NCBI GenBank assembly: GCA_051984675.1
Contig: JBPYFK010000017.1
Coordinates: forward strand, 1-45,982
DNA: 45,982 nucleotides
Source of the DNA: JBPYFK01 sp051984675
GTDB lineage: Bacteria; Actinomycetota; Actinomycetes; Mycobacteriales; Pseudonocardiaceae
Direction: 5' to 3'
Of this stretch, positions 22,732 to 31,092 are shown piece by piece. The translations under genes were made by a program, and so were the position numbers. The notes beneath the pieces are model-generated. The model ran no database searches, had not been told where the DNA came from, and saw nothing but the letters and a program-made list of their open reading frames with translations. Positions within the stretch are counted from its first letter, which is position 1. Every line of letters begins with the position of its first letter.

Positions 22732-23118
22732 ATGGCGAAGCTGAGCAACGAAGAGCTGCTGGACTCGTTCAAGGAGATGACCCTCCTGGAGCTGTCGGAG
22801 TTCGTGAAGCTGTTCGAGGAGACCTTCGACGTGACCGCTGCGGCCCCGGTCGCCGCGGTGGCCCCGGCCGCGGGCGGCGCGCCCGCGGAGGCCGTCGAGG
22901 AGCAGGACGAGTTCGACGTCATCCTCGAGGACGCCGGCGACAAGAAGATCCAGGTCATCAAGGTCGTCCGCGAGCTGGTCTCCGGCCTGGGCCTGAAGGA
23001 GGCCAAGGAGCTGGTCGAGGGCGCTCCGAAGCCGGTCGTCGAGAAGCTGGACAAGGAGAAGGCCAACGAGGCCAAGGCCAAGCTGGAGGAGTCCGGCGCC
23101 AAGGTCTCCCTCAAGTGA
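22732..23118 (+). CDS. rplL: 50S ribosomal protein L7/L12
   Basis: The 128-residue stalk protein starts MAKLSNEELLDSFKEMTLLE behind AAAGGAA. It has the N-terminal dimerisation and L10-binding helices (1-33), an Ala/Pro hinge (AAAPVAAVAPAAGGAPAEAV) and the C-terminal factor-binding domain (KIQVIKVVRELVSGLGLKEA). It recruits and stimulates EF-Tu, EF-G and other GTPases. A strong terminator with a T-run lies 44 bases after the stop, so the following mce operon is a separate unit. Confidence 0.98.
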   Translation: MAKLSNEELLDSFKEMTLLELSEFVKLFEETFDVTAAAPVAAVAPAAGGAPAEAVEEQDEFDVILEDAGDKKIQVIKVVRELVSGLGLKEAKELVEGAPKPVVEKLDKEKANEAKAKLEESGAKVSLK

Positions 23119-23161
23119 CCTTCACGCGGTGACGTCCGGTAGTGGACGTGTCATTGTATGT

Positions 23162-23195
23162 GGCGGGCACCCGTTGTGGTGTCCGCCCTCTTTTT
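23162..23195 (+). terminator. Intrinsic terminator of rplJL
   Basis: The stem GGCGGGCACC/GGTGTCCGCC (one G-T pair) has a six-base loop and is followed by CTCTTTTTGG. A smaller hairpin ACGTCC/GGACGT lies just upstream at about 23133-23150. Confidence 0.88.
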
Positions 23196-23474
23196 GGTAT
23201 TAGCGGAAAATTTCGTCCCGTTTTCGCCGTTTCTGACTGTCGGCCAACAAGCGGCGGAACGCCCATGTCATCGGCCATTTGATTTCGCTGAGTTTAGATC
23301 CCGTTTCGCTGAGTATTCGCGAGTAACCATTGGCGCACACGGTCGTTGTAGATATGTGACTCGGGATACTCCCGTAGCGCGTATCACATGTGCCAAGCTT
23401 ACTCCTCAGTAACTGGGGCACGGTCGTTTCAGATGAACGACCGGGGAGCGGACGACTAGGCCACGGAGGTGCGG
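23196..23474 (+). promoter_or_regulatory. Control region of the mce operon: direct and inverted repeats
   Basis: This is the most AT-rich stretch of the region and has no gene. TTTCGCTGAGT is repeated at 23283-23293 and 23304-23314, a 21-bp period (two helical turns). CGGTCGTT occurs at 23340-23347 and again at 23421-23428, where it forms a perfect inverted repeat with AACGACCG (23436-23443, 7-base spacer). A -10 could be TAGATA or GATACT between 23345 and 23375. The inverted repeat lies about 30 bases before the first start codon, in a position suitable for a repressor. Confidence 0.6.
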
Positions 23475-24734
23475 ATGGGCGTCGAGGTCGCGGTTGAAGG
23501 ACTCTCGAAGTCCTTCGGGGAGCAAACGATCTGGCGGGACGTCACGCTGACGTTGCCTCGTGGCGAGATCAGCGTGCTCCTCGGGCCGTCCGGCACCGGG
23601 AAATCGGTGTTCCTGAAGTCGCTGGTCGGCCTGCTGAAGCCAGAGCGCGGCACCGTCGTGATCAACGGTACGGACATCGTGAGCTGCTCCGAGCACAAGC
23701 TCTACGAGATCCGCAAGCTTTTCGGCGTGCTGTTCCAGGACGGCGCGCTGTTCGGGTCGATGAACCTGTTCGACAACATCGCTTTCCCGTTGCGTGAGCA
23801 CACCCGCAAGAGCGAGAGCGAAATCCGGCGCATCGTGCTGGAGAAAATGGAAATGGTCGGTCTCATCGGGGCGGAGGAGAAGCTTCCCGGTGAGATTTCC
23901 GGTGGTATGCGCAAGCGGGCCGGGCTCGCCCGGGCGCTGGTGCTGGACCCGGAGATCATCCTGTTCGACGAGCCTGACTCCGGTCTGGACCCGGTGCGCA
24001 CCGCCTACCTGAACCAGCTCATCGTCGACCTGAACGCGCAGATCGACGCGACGTTCCTGATCGTCACGCACGACATCGGCACGGCCCGTACGGTGCCGGA
24101 CAACATCGGGATGCTGTTCAGCCGCAACCTGGTGATGTTCGGGCCCCGCGAGGTGTTGCTGACCTCGACTGAGCCGGTGGTGGAGCAGTTCCTCAACGGT
24201 CGCCGGCAGGGGCCGATCGGCATGAGCGAGGAGAAGGACGCCGGCCAGATGGCCGCCGAACTGGCCGAACTCGGTGGCGAAGACCGCGGCGTGCCGCACA
24301 TCATCCCGCAGCTGGAGGCGTCGGCCGGGCTGCCCGATCGCCAGGCAGTGCACCGCCGGCAGGACCGGGTGATGGCGAACCTGCACACGCTGACCAAGGC
24401 CGCGCAGCAGGAGATCCTCAGCAGCCTGACCCCGGCCGAGCAGCAGCGCTACGGCGTGACCCGGAGCCAGGAGGGAGGGTCGTTCGTGACCGGCGGCCGT
24501 CCCCAGCGGCCGGGGCCGGCGGCCCCGCAGTACGCGAACCAGGGTCAGCCGCACCCCGGCAACCCGCCGCGCTCGATGCAGGGGTCGTTGCCCGACGCCG
24601 ACGTGGCGCGCCGTCCCCAGCCCGGGCCGGCGCCGCGCCCGCCGCAGCACGGAGAGCCACAGTCTCAACCCGGACCGGCGCAGGGGGAGTCCCGGGGCTG
24701 GTTCGGACGCAAATCTCGGGGAGGTGACCAGTGA
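23475..24734 (+). CDS. mkl: ABC transporter ATPase of the Mce system (Mkl/MceG, MlaF-like)
   Basis: The 419-residue ATPase starts at ATG 23475 with CGGAGG five bases upstream. Motifs: Walker A GPSGTGKS 37-44, Q-loop Gln88, signature SGGMRKR 142-148, Walker B ILFDEPD 162-168 and switch His199. It powers lipid import through the YrbE permeases. Beyond the ATPase core (about 250 residues) comes a helical segment (LTKAAQQEILSSLTPAEQQR) and then an 80-residue Pro/Gln/Gly-rich disordered tail, making it longer than M. tuberculosis Mkl (about 360). In Mtb the homologue is an orphan near rplL-rpoB. Here it heads the complete operon. The stop overlaps the first yrbE start by four bases. Confidence 0.95.
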   Translation: MGVEVAVEGLSKSFGEQTIWRDVTLTLPRGEISVLLGPSGTGKSVFLKSLVGLLKPERGTVVINGTDIVSCSEHKLYEIRKLFGVLFQDGALFGSMNLFDNIAFPLREHTRKSESEIRRIVLEKMEMVGLIGAEEKLPGEISGGMRKRAGLARALVLDPEIILFDEPDSGLDPVRTAYLNQLIVDLNAQIDATFLIVTHDIGTARTVPDNIGMLFSRNLVMFGPREVLLTSTEPVVEQFLNGRRQGPIGMSEEKDAGQMAAELAELGGEDRGVPHIIPQLEASAGLPDRQAVHRRQDRVMANLHTLTKAAQQEILSSLTPAEQQRYGVTRSQEGGSFVTGGRPQRPGPAAPQYANQGQPHPGNPPRSMQGSLPDADVARRPQPGPAPRPPQHGEPQSQPGPAQGESRGWFGRKSRGGDQ

Positions 24735-25525
24735 GCGCACCGACGGTGCGGGCGAGCTTTCCCGGCGCGGGCGCGTTACGTGAGACTGGCCGGCTGTTCG
24801 CGCTCGGCTTGGACGTTTGCAGAACGTTCCCGAGACGGCCGTTCCAGATTCGCGAGTTCATCCAGCAGTGCTGGTTCCTTGCGAGCGTGACGATCCTGCC
24901 GACGGCCCTGGTGTCGATCCCGTTCGGCGCGGTGATCGCACTGCAGCTCGGCTCGTTGACCCGCCAGATCGGTGCGCAGTCGTTCACCGGTGCAGCCAGC
25001 GTGCTGGCGATCATCCAGCAGGCCAGCCCGATCGTGACCGCGCTGCTGATCTCCGGTGCCGGCGGTTCGGCGATGTGCGCCGACCTCGGGTCGCGCAAGA
25101 TCCGCGACGAGATTGACGCCATGGAGGTTCTCGGCGTCTCGCCGATCCAGCGTCTCGTCGTGCCTCGGGTGTTGGCCGCCATGCTGGTCGCGCTGCTGCT
25201 CAACGGACTGGTCAGCGTCGTCGGCGTGATCGGTGGCTACTTCTTCAACGTCGTCATGCAGGGCGGTACCCCGGGCGCCTACATGGCGAGCTTCAACGCG
25301 TTGGCGCAGCTACCCGACCTGTGGATCAGCGAGATCAAGGCGCTGATCTTCGGCTTCCTCGCCGGTGTGGTGGCGTCCTACCGGGGGCTGAATCCCCCGC
25401 CTGGCCCGAAGGGCGTCGGTGACGCGGTGAACCAGTCCGTGGTGATCACGTTCCTGCTGCTGTTCGCGGTGAACTTCATCCTCACCACGGTGTACCTGCA
25501 GCTCGTCCCGCCGAAGGGCATGTAA
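24731..25525 (+). CDS. yrbEA: MlaE/YrbE-type ABC permease, first copy
   Basis: The 264-residue integral membrane permease starts at GTG 24731 inside the end of the ATPase gene. The MlaE-domain features are visible: hydrophobic helices at about 48-72, the coupling segment IRDEIDAMEVLGVSPIQRLVVPRVLA (EQ-loop-like, contacts the ATPase), and C-terminal helices ending in VYLQLVPPKGM. It pairs with the second permease at 25584 to form the membrane core of the Mce transporter. A 58-base gap with its own ribosome site separates the two. Confidence 0.95.
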   Translation: MSAPTVRASFPGAGALRETGRLFALGLDVCRTFPRRPFQIREFIQQCWFLASVTILPTALVSIPFGAVIALQLGSLTRQIGAQSFTGAASVLAIIQQASPIVTALLISGAGGSAMCADLGSRKIRDEIDAMEVLGVSPIQRLVVPRVLAAMLVALLLNGLVSVVGVIGGYFFNVVMQGGTPGAYMASFNALAQLPDLWISEIKALIFGFLAGVVASYRGLNPPPGPKGVGDAVNQSVVITFLLLFAVNFILTTVYLQLVPPKGM

Positions 25526-25583
25526 CCGCCCTCAGCCGGCAGACCACGGCAGTCCCCGAACAGCCTGCGAGAAGGAAACCTCC

Positions 25584-26441
25584 GTGACCGTTCTTCCCTC
25601 GTTTTCCGAGCTTTCCCGGCGAAGCCGGCGCTTAGCGCGGCGGCCGTTGGAGTTCCTGGACGACCTGGGCGACCAGATGTCGTTCTACCTCCGGGCGCTG
25701 GCCTGGGTTCCGCGCTCGCTTCGCCGTTACGTCAAGGAAACCGTGCGGCTTCTGGCCGAGGTCAGCTTCGGCAGCGGCGCGCTGGCGGTGATCGGCGGCA
25801 CGGTCGGTGTGATGATCGGGCTGACCCTGTTCACCGGCACCGTCGTCGGGATGCAGGGCTTCGCCGCGCTGAACCAGATCGGCACCTCGGCGTTCGCCGG
25901 GTTCGTCTCGGCGTACTTCAACACCCGTGAGATCGCGCCGCTGGTCGCGGGGCTGGCCCTGTCGGCGACCGTCGGGTCCGGTTTCACCGCGCAGCTCGGC
26001 GCGATGCGGATCTCCGAGGAGATCGACGCCCTGGAGGTCATGGGCGTACCGAGCCTCCCGTTCCTGGTGACCACGCGCGTCATCGCCGGGTTCATCGCGG
26101 TGATCCCGCTGTACGTGCTGGGCCTGCTGACCTCCTACCTGGCCGCGCGGGAGATCACCGTCGAGTTCTACGGGCAGTCCGCGGGCACCTACGACCACTA
26201 CTTCAACCTGTTCCTCCCGCCGGAGGACGTGTTGTGGTCGTTCGGCAAGGTACTCGTGTTCAGCGTCGTCGTGATCATGACGCACTGCTACTACGGCTAC
26301 CGCGCTTCGGGCGGGCCGGCAGGCGTCGGTGTCGCCGTCGGCCGGGCGGTCCGCACCGCGATCGTCACCACCACGCTTCTGGACTTCTTCCTCAGTCTGG
26401 CCATTTGGGGCACCACCACGACAGTTCGGATCGCTGGATGA
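25584..26441 (+). CDS. yrbEB: MlaE/YrbE-type ABC permease, second copy
   Basis: The 285-residue integral membrane protein starts at GTG 25584 behind GAAGGAAA. It is a homologue of the preceding permease with the same coupling segment, ISEEIDALEVMGVPSLPFLVTTRVIAG. The N-terminus carries an extra amphipathic region (RRSRRLARRPLEFLDDLGDQ). It should form a heterodimer with YrbEA. Its stop overlaps the mceA start in ATGA, so translation of permease and MCE proteins is coupled. Confidence 0.95.
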   Translation: MTVLPSFSELSRRSRRLARRPLEFLDDLGDQMSFYLRALAWVPRSLRRYVKETVRLLAEVSFGSGALAVIGGTVGVMIGLTLFTGTVVGMQGFAALNQIGTSAFAGFVSAYFNTREIAPLVAGLALSATVGSGFTAQLGAMRISEEIDALEVMGVPSLPFLVTTRVIAGFIAVIPLYVLGLLTSYLAAREITVEFYGQSAGTYDHYFNLFLPPEDVLWSFGKVLVFSVVVIMTHCYYGYRASGGPAGVGVAVGRAVRTAIVTTTLLDFFLSLAIWGTTTTVRIAG

Positions 26442-27808
26442 GTACGCGCACGACGTTGACGACGGTGCGACGCCGATTACTGGGCGTCGCGTTTCTCGGG
26501 GTCCTAGTGCTGTTCGTCACCCTGACCCTGGCGACCTACAACAAAGCATTCACGTCCACGACGGACGTGGTGCTGCGGACGAACTCGGCAGGCAACCAGT
26601 TGCTGCCCGACTCTGATGTGAAGGTGCGCGGCATGGTTGTTGGCGAGGTGCGGGACATCCGCTCCAACGGCAACGGCGCCGTGCTGACGCTGGCGCTGCA
26701 GCCGGACAAGGCGCGGGAGCTCCCCGCGAACGTGTCCGCGCGGCTGCTGCCGAAGACGCTGTTCGGTGAACGCTACGTCTCCCTCGACCTGCCGCAGCAG
26801 CCGTCCTCGAAGGTGCTGCGATCTGGGGACCTGATCGACGAAGACCGCTCGCAGACGACGGTGGAGCTGGAGAGGGTGCTCTCCGACCTCATGCCGGTGC
26901 TGCAGGCAGTGCACCCGGAGGAGTTGGCCACCACGCTGAACGCGCTGGACCAAGCGCTGGCCGGGCGCGGCAAGCCGCTCGGCGAGACGCTGTCGCAGCT
27001 CAACACCTACCTGCAGGGAATCAACCCGAGCATGCCGCAGCTGCAGGAGAACCTGCGCCAGCTGGTCGGATTCGCGCAGACGTACCAGCAGGCGGCGCCG
27101 GATGCGCTGCAGGCGTTGGCCAACCTGACCACGACGTCACGCACTCTGGTGCAGCAGCGGCAGAACCTCGACGCGATGACTACGCAGCTGACCGCCAGCT
27201 CCAACGACCTGACCACGTTCTTCCAGCAGAACGGCAAGAACCTGATCCGGCTCAACGAGTCGGCGCGGCCCACGCTGGACGTGCTGGCCAAGTACGCGCC
27301 GGAAGACAAGTGCTTCCTGACCCGGATGGCCGACTGGATTCCGCGGGCCAACCAGATCTTCGGAGCTGGGACCAACCAGCCGGGCCTGCACATCACGCTG
27401 GAGGTCACCAAGGACCGCGGCAAGTACGTCCCAGGCGAGGAGCCGCAGAACCTGGACAAGCGGGGACCGCGCTGCTACAACGTCAACCCGCGGCCCAACC
27501 CGTTCCCGCAGTACCCGCCGGACGGTCCGATCAAGGATGGGTCCAATCCGCCGCCGGCGGCGAAGACGTCCAACAGCGGGCTGAATCCCGCGTCCAGCGG
27601 TGCGCAGTCGACCGCGCAGAGCGCGGCGACGACCATGCAGCAGGCAGTGAAGTCCACTGACCTCGGCGTGGTGAACTCGCCCGACGAGCGTGACTTCGTG
27701 GACGCGCTGCTCGCCCCGTCGCTGGGGGTCAATCCCGGCCAGGTCCCGGACTGGAGCTCGCTGCTCGTCGGTCCGCTGCTGCGCGGTGCGGAGGTGAGCT
27801 ACCGATGA
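26438..27808 (+). CDS. mceA: MCE family protein MceA
   Basis: The 456-residue protein has one N-terminal transmembrane anchor (about 12-33, RLLGVAFLGVLVLFVTLTLATY). An MCE domain follows (about 40-117: SAGNQLLPDSDVKVRGMVVG ... LPKTLFGERYVSLDL), then a long helical region (about 135-290) and a Pro/Asn-rich C-terminal part. In Mce systems six different subunits assemble as a ring with a helical tube that conducts lipid across the cell envelope. The conserved C-terminal cysteines (DKCFLT, PRCYN) could form a disulfide. The frame upstream of 26438 belongs to the permease gene in another frame and is not used. Confidence 0.95.
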   Translation: MSTRTTLTTVRRRLLGVAFLGVLVLFVTLTLATYNKAFTSTTDVVLRTNSAGNQLLPDSDVKVRGMVVGEVRDIRSNGNGAVLTLALQPDKARELPANVSARLLPKTLFGERYVSLDLPQQPSSKVLRSGDLIDEDRSQTTVELERVLSDLMPVLQAVHPEELATTLNALDQALAGRGKPLGETLSQLNTYLQGINPSMPQLQENLRQLVGFAQTYQQAAPDALQALANLTTTSRTLVQQRQNLDAMTTQLTASSNDLTTFFQQNGKNLIRLNESARPTLDVLAKYAPEDKCFLTRMADWIPRANQIFGAGTNQPGLHITLEVTKDRGKYVPGEEPQNLDKRGPRCYNVNPRPNPFPQYPPDGPIKDGSNPPPAAKTSNSGLNPASSGAQSTAQSAATTMQQAVKSTDLGVVNSPDERDFVDALLAPSLGVNPGQVPDWSSLLVGPLLRGAEVSYR

Positions 27809-28836
27809 GCCAGAGTGCCCGGGGGATCTCCGGTCCGCTGACCAAGTTCCTGATCTTCGTGGTGGTCACCCTGCTCGCCACCGGTGTGCTGGTGATGACC
27901 ATCGCGAACAACTCGACGGGTCAGGCGAACACCTACACGGCGCGGTTCACCGACGTCGCCGGCCTCAACGTCGGTGACGACGTGCGCATCGCCGGGGTCA
28001 AGGTTGGGGACGTCAAGGACATCAGCCTGGACGACCACAACGTGGCGCAGGTGACCTTCACCGTCTCTCAACGGCAGCTGCCGCAGGCGTCGACCGCGAC
28101 GATCAAGTACCGCAACCTGGTCGGGCAGCGCTACATCTCGTTGGACCAGGGCGCGGGCAACCCCAACCAGTTCATGAAGGCCGGGGACACGATCCCGTTG
28201 CAACGCACCAAGCCGGCACTGGACCTGACGGTGCTGCTGGGCGGGTTCAAACCGCTGTTCCAGGCGTTGTCGCCGAACGACGTCAACCAGCTGTCCTACG
28301 AGATCATCCAGGTGCTTCAGGGTGAGGGCGGCACGGTGGACAGCCTGCTGGCGCACACCGCGTCGTTGACGACGACGATCGCCCAGCGCGACCAGGTCAT
28401 CGGTCAGGTCATCAACAACCTGAACAACGTGATGGGCACGGTCGCCGCCCGGGACCAGCAGCTGTCCGGGCTGATCATCCAGTTGCAGCAGATGGTGTCC
28501 GGTCTGGCCGCCGACCGGAACCAGATCGGGGATGCCATCACCGGACTGGATGGGCTGACGAACACGACGGCTGGGTTCCTGCAGCAGGCACGGCCGGGGC
28601 TGCGGCAGGACATCGACGCGCTGGGCGCGGTGTCCAAGAACCTCAACGACAGCCAGCCGTTGGTGCAACAGATTCTCACCAACATGCCCGGCAAGATTGA
28701 AACGATCAGTCGCACCGCGAGCCACGGCTCCTGGTTCAACTTCTACATGTGTCAGGCGTCCGGGACCGTTGGCGTGGGCAAGCTGAACCTCCCGATCCCG
28801 CTGATGCCACAAAGCCAGCCCAGGTGCGGGGGATAG
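27805..28836 (+). CDS. mceB: MCE family protein MceB
   Basis: The 343-residue protein starts at ATG 27805, overlapping the mceA stop by four bases. It has an N-terminal anchor at about 13-34 (LTKFLIFVVVTLLATGVLVM). The MCE domain at about 43-115 shows VAGLNVGDDVRIAGVKVG and the conserved YRNLVGQRYISLDQG. A helical tube region follows to about 310, and a C-terminal segment has two cysteines (YMCQAS, PRCGG). It is predicted to form part of the periplasmic hetero-hexamer. The canonical G-V-K-V-G motif is intact. Confidence 0.94.
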   Translation: MSQSARGISGPLTKFLIFVVVTLLATGVLVMTIANNSTGQANTYTARFTDVAGLNVGDDVRIAGVKVGDVKDISLDDHNVAQVTFTVSQRQLPQASTATIKYRNLVGQRYISLDQGAGNPNQFMKAGDTIPLQRTKPALDLTVLLGGFKPLFQALSPNDVNQLSYEIIQVLQGEGGTVDSLLAHTASLTTTIAQRDQVIGQVINNLNNVMGTVAARDQQLSGLIIQLQQMVSGLAADRNQIGDAITGLDGLTNTTAGFLQQARPGLRQDIDALGAVSKNLNDSQPLVQQILTNMPGKIETISRTASHGSWFNFYMCQASGTVGVGKLNLPIPLMPQSQPRCGG

Positions 28837-28879
28837 GGATGAGCGTGCGATCAGGTTCGAGTAAAAAGGAGGGCGGCGC

Positions 28880-29860
28880 GTGAAGCCCTTCCAGCAACGG
28901 AATCCCATCACCATCGGCATCGCCGGTCTGGTGGTGCTCGTGCTGGCGTTCGCGTTGGCGATGAACTTCGAGAGGCTTCCGATGATCGGAGGCACGCTCT
29001 ACAACGCGAACTTCAGCGAATCCGCCGGCCTGGTGCCCGGCAACGAGGTGCGGATCTCCGGCGTGAAGGTGGGCACGGTCAGCGACGTGTCGCTGGACGG
29101 GGACCACGTGAAGGTCTCGTTCCGGGTCAAGGACACCTCGCTCGGGGACCAGACCCGGGCCGCGATCAAGATCAAGACTCTGCTGGGTCAGAAATTCCTC
29201 GCGCTCGACCCGCACGGCACCAAGGAGATGGAAAGCGACGACACCATCCCGCTGCAGCGCACGATGGCGCCCTTCGACGTGGTTCAGGCGTTCAGCGGGC
29301 TGTCCAACGACTTGGGGCAGATCGACACCCAGCAGTTGGCGCAGAGCTTCAACGTCATGTCGCAGACGTTCGCGAACACGCCGAACGACGTGCATGGCGC
29401 GCTCACCGGGCTGTCCGCGCTGTCGGAGACGATCGCGAAACGGGATGCGCAGCTCAAGCAGCTGCTCGGCAACACCAACCAGGTCAGCAAGACGATCGCG
29501 GACCGCGACGCCGAGTTCCAGAAGCTGCTCTCTGACAGCAACCTGCTGCTGTCGGAGGTCAAGCAGCGCCGCGAAGCGATCAACGGGCTGCTGGTGGGCA
29601 CGCGCAACCTGTCGGTCCAGCTGACCGGGCTGGTCAACGAGAACTCCGCCCAGCTCGGCCCGACGTTGCAGCAACTCAACCAGGTCACCGCGTTGTTGCA
29701 GCACAATCAGGACAACCTGGACCGCACGATTCAGTTGATGGCGCCGTTCACCCGGCTGTTCGCCAACACGCTGGGCAACGGCCGCTGGTTCGACACCTAC
29801 ATCTGTGGCCTGCTCCCGCCGGCCGTCGGCCCGATTAACCAGGAGGGCTGCAAGCAATGA
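28880..29860 (+). CDS. mceC: MCE family protein MceC
   Basis: The 326-residue protein starts at GTG 28880 with a strong AAAAAGGAGGG a few bases upstream. This is the only junction within the six mce genes that is not overlapping (43-base gap). It has an anchor at about 9-28 (ITIGIAGLVVLVLAFALAM) and an MCE domain with SAGLVPGNEVRISGVKVG and KTLLGQKFLALDP. The helical region shows heptad-like spacing (KRDAQLKQLLGNTNQVSKT) and the C-terminus ends in two cysteines (ICGLL, EGCKQ). Closest in character to MceB. The stop overlaps the mceD start. Confidence 0.94.
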   Translation: MKPFQQRNPITIGIAGLVVLVLAFALAMNFERLPMIGGTLYNANFSESAGLVPGNEVRISGVKVGTVSDVSLDGDHVKVSFRVKDTSLGDQTRAAIKIKTLLGQKFLALDPHGTKEMESDDTIPLQRTMAPFDVVQAFSGLSNDLGQIDTQQLAQSFNVMSQTFANTPNDVHGALTGLSALSETIAKRDAQLKQLLGNTNQVSKTIADRDAEFQKLLSDSNLLLSEVKQRREAINGLLVGTRNLSVQLTGLVNENSAQLGPTLQQLNQVTALLQHNQDNLDRTIQLMAPFTRLFANTLGNGRWFDTYICGLLPPAVGPINQEGCKQ

Positions 29861-31092
29861 CGTCTGTCGCAGCGGGTAAAGGGTCGGTCGGCTGGCGCGG
29901 CCGGCGGCTGACCAGAGTACTGGCGATCGTGTGCGTGCTCGCGCTTGCCGCCGCCGGTGTCATGTGGTGGATGTTCTCCGGGGCGGACCAGCGCCGGGTG
30001 ACCGCGTACTTCAACGCGGCGGTCGGCATTTACCCGGGCGGTGACGTGCGGGTGCTGGGCGTTCCCGTCGGGAAGATCGACGAGGTGCAGCCGCAAGGTA
30101 AGACGGTCCGGGTGACGATGTCGTTGAACAACGACGTGAAAGTGCCCGCGGACGCGGGCGCGGTCGTGGTCTCGCCCAGCGTCGTCAGCGACCGGTACAT
30201 CCAGCTCGCCCCGGTGTACAAGGGCGGGCCGGTGCTGGCCGACGGCGCCGTGATCCCGCAGAACCGCACCGCCACCCCGGTGGAGCTTGACGAGATCTAC
30301 CAGAACCTCAACAAGTTGAGCGCCTCGCTCGGTCCACAGGGGGCGAACTCCAACGGCGCGCTGACGAACCTGCTCAACACCACCGCAGCGAACCTCGGCG
30401 GCAACGGCCAGGCGCTTTCGGACATGTTGCAGCACCTCGGGGAAGCCGGCAGCACGCTGTCCGGCAGCAGCAAGGACCTGTTCGCCACCGTGGACAACCT
30501 GCAAAAGTTCACGTCGATGCTGGCCGCCAACGACGGCCAGGTACGCAACTTCAACACCCAGATGCAGCAGGTGAACTCGTTCCTCGCCGACGAGCGGGGA
30601 GACCTCGGGGCCGCGCTGTCCCAGCTGGCGATCGCACTCGACAAGGTGCAGACGTTCGTGCGGGACAACCGGCAGGGCATCAAGTCCAATGTGGACCAGC
30701 TGAACGCCGTGGCGACGGTTCTGGTCAAGGAGAAGGCGGCGCTGAACGAAACGCTGACGGACGCACCGGTGGCGCTGTCCAACCTCCAGAACGCCTACAA
30801 CGGGGCGTCGGGAACCCTGGACACCAGGGCGGACTTCAACGAGCTGGCGCAGCCGCCGCTGGTGTCGCTGTGCAAGATGCTCGGCACCACGCCGCCGCAG
30901 CAGATCCCGCCGCAGCTGTCGGCCACGTGTGCCGCGCTCGCGCCGGTGGTCAGCGGCAAGCTCCCGCTGCCCACCCCGGCACAGGTGGCAAACGCGCTCA
31001 GCGCGGGCCAGCCGCCGCCGCTGCCGCTGCCGATCGCCGAGGTCAACTCCGCTCTGAGCGGGTCCCCTGCGGCCGGAGGAGGTAACCGGTGA
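29857..31092 (+). CDS. mceD: MCE family protein MceD
   Basis: The 411-residue protein starts at ATG 29857 (ATGA overlap with mceC). It has an anchor at about 18-40 (LTRVLAIVCVLALAAAGVMW). The MCE domain carries VGIYPGGDVRVLGVPVGKID and a strand-rich segment ending YIQLAPV. The long helical region includes LQKFTSMLAANDGQVRNF. The C-terminal stretch is Pro-rich (GQPPPLPLPIAEV) with two cysteines (SLCKML, ATCAAL). It fits the D position of the operon, ahead of the lipoprotein subunit. Confidence 0.94.
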   Translation: MTSVAAGKGSVGWRGRRLTRVLAIVCVLALAAAGVMWWMFSGADQRRVTAYFNAAVGIYPGGDVRVLGVPVGKIDEVQPQGKTVRVTMSLNNDVKVPADAGAVVVSPSVVSDRYIQLAPVYKGGPVLADGAVIPQNRTATPVELDEIYQNLNKLSASLGPQGANSNGALTNLLNTTAANLGGNGQALSDMLQHLGEAGSTLSGSSKDLFATVDNLQKFTSMLAANDGQVRNFNTQMQQVNSFLADERGDLGAALSQLAIALDKVQTFVRDNRQGIKSNVDQLNAVATVLVKEKAALNETLTDAPVALSNLQNAYNGASGTLDTRADFNELAQPPLVSLCKMLGTTPPQQIPPQLSATCAALAPVVSGKLPLPTPAQVANALSAGQPPPLPLPIAEVNSALSGSPAAGGGNR

